Below, piece after piece: positions 48,903-49,199 of a stretch of 49,199 nt of DNA. The stretch covers positions 1 to 49,199 of the forward strand of contig JAQWFN010000034.1 in assembly GCA_029238785.1 (NCBI GenBank). Reading direction: 5' to 3'. The position numbers and the translations under genes are program-made. Under the pieces are notes generated by a model. The model had not been told where the DNA came from. It worked only from the letters and a program-made list of their open reading frames with translations, and ran no database searches. The stretch is from Flavobacteriales bacterium (GTDB taxonomy: Bacteria > Bacteroidota > Bacteroidia > Flavobacteriales_D > Sanyastnellaceae). Positions within the stretch are counted from its first letter, which is position 1. Each line of letters begins with the position of its first letter.

Positions 48903-49199
48903 TTATTTGAGCTTAATATAGATAAAAACAAGGCAGAAAGCACTAAGGAATACAATACCTAGAATACTTAAAATCCGCAACCAAGCTTTCGGGCGTGCTG
49001 CTTGGGGAAAGTCTTTATTAGTCACCAATCGAAAATTCGCAATGGCCACCACAGGAGCAATGAGAAAGGAAAGGGTAGTGGCAATATCCACTAAAGTCAA
49101 AAGCTGCTGTTTCGCAAAAAGTACAATGGAGAGGCTAACGACCAATAAGGTAATGAGACTCATTCTATAGTAAGGGAATTTCTTTTTTCTGGGTGATGC
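48903..49199 (-). CDS. C-terminal end of a membrane transporter (Nramp-like), 5' part outside window
   Basis: The frame stays open from the stop near 48903 through the ATG at 49161-49163 to the window edge, adding ASPRKKKFPYYR before MSLITLL, so the ATG is probably internal and the gene is cut off. The 98 visible residues hold three hydrophobic helices (about 1-22, 27-47 and 63-83 from that Met). VDIATTLSFLIAPVVAIANF and the following charged loop with PQAARPKAWLRILSILGI resemble the last part of Bacteroidota Nramp-type divalent-metal transporters. Only the end is present, so this is tentative. Confidence 0.5.
   Translation of the reverse strand, partial: ASPRKKKFPYYRMSLITLLVVSLSIVLFAKQQLLTLVDIATTLSFLIAPVVAIANFRLVTNKDFPQAARPKAWLRILSILGIVFLSAFCLVFIYIKLK

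Noticed and set aside
48903-49163. Complete 86-residue small membrane protein
   Set aside because: The frame continues without a stop to the window edge, and the sequence looks like the end of a larger transporter, so I call it partial.

Overview
The window looks like chromosomal DNA of a marine-type Bacteroidota, probably a Flavobacteriales/Cryomorphaceae-like organism. The grounds are the SusC/SusD pair, a Rho with an Asn/Arg-rich insertion, TAnnTTTG-type promoters, and at least six secreted proteins with type IX secretion (T9SS) C-terminal sorting domains, plus PorT- and PorE-like proteins. I saw no rRNA, tRNA, CRISPR array, phage or insertion sequence.

Layout. 1-5.7 kb: end of a CapD/FlaA1-type membrane protein, a PorT-like protein, a DUF4199-like membrane protein and rho on the minus strand; a DUF4293 membrane protein and a coupled lipoprotein on plus; a minus-strand phosphoesterase. 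5.7-10.9 kb: a PorE-like OmpA protein, then a tandemly duplicated two-gene cassette (small Cys-rich lipoprotein plus outer-membrane-type protein). The first lipoprotein copy carries one in-frame amber codon. 10.9-15.5 kb: a secreted PQQ-type sugar dehydrogenase in an operon with a TonB receptor resembling the PQQ transporter PqqU/YncD. 15.6-22.6 kb: a five-haem cytochrome c with a T9SS tail, an FG-GAP/ASPIC-UnbV surface protein, and acs.

22.7-45.2 kb holds a LamG surface protein and then a starch/maltodextrin locus. The minus strand carries susC, susD, a DUF5004-like lipoprotein, a putative starch-binding protein, a lipoprotein GH13 amylase, a T9SS-secreted GH13 amylase, a CotH/lamin-tail surface protein and a Nudix-fold (NrtR/AraR-type) regulator. 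Diverging from the regulator, six closely packed plus-strand genes encode phosphofructokinase, GAPDH, a BadF-type sugar kinase, a methylglyoxal-synthase-like protein, beta-phosphoglucomutase and GH65 maltose phosphorylase. Glucan digestion outside the cell, uptake, phosphorolysis and upper glycolysis are thus in one locus. A 17-bp inverted repeat (AGTGT-N7-ACACT) occurs three times: between the regulator and pfkA, before susC, and before the secreted amylase. I propose it is the operator of the Nudix-type regulator. The MGS-like protein lacks key catalytic residues and the PfkA has Asn in place of its conserved Asp103.

45.2-49.2 kb: a Mpo1/DUF962 membrane protein, exonuclease III, an arginyltransferase-like protein, an aldehyde dehydrogenase and the end of a membrane transporter (Nramp-like), all on minus.
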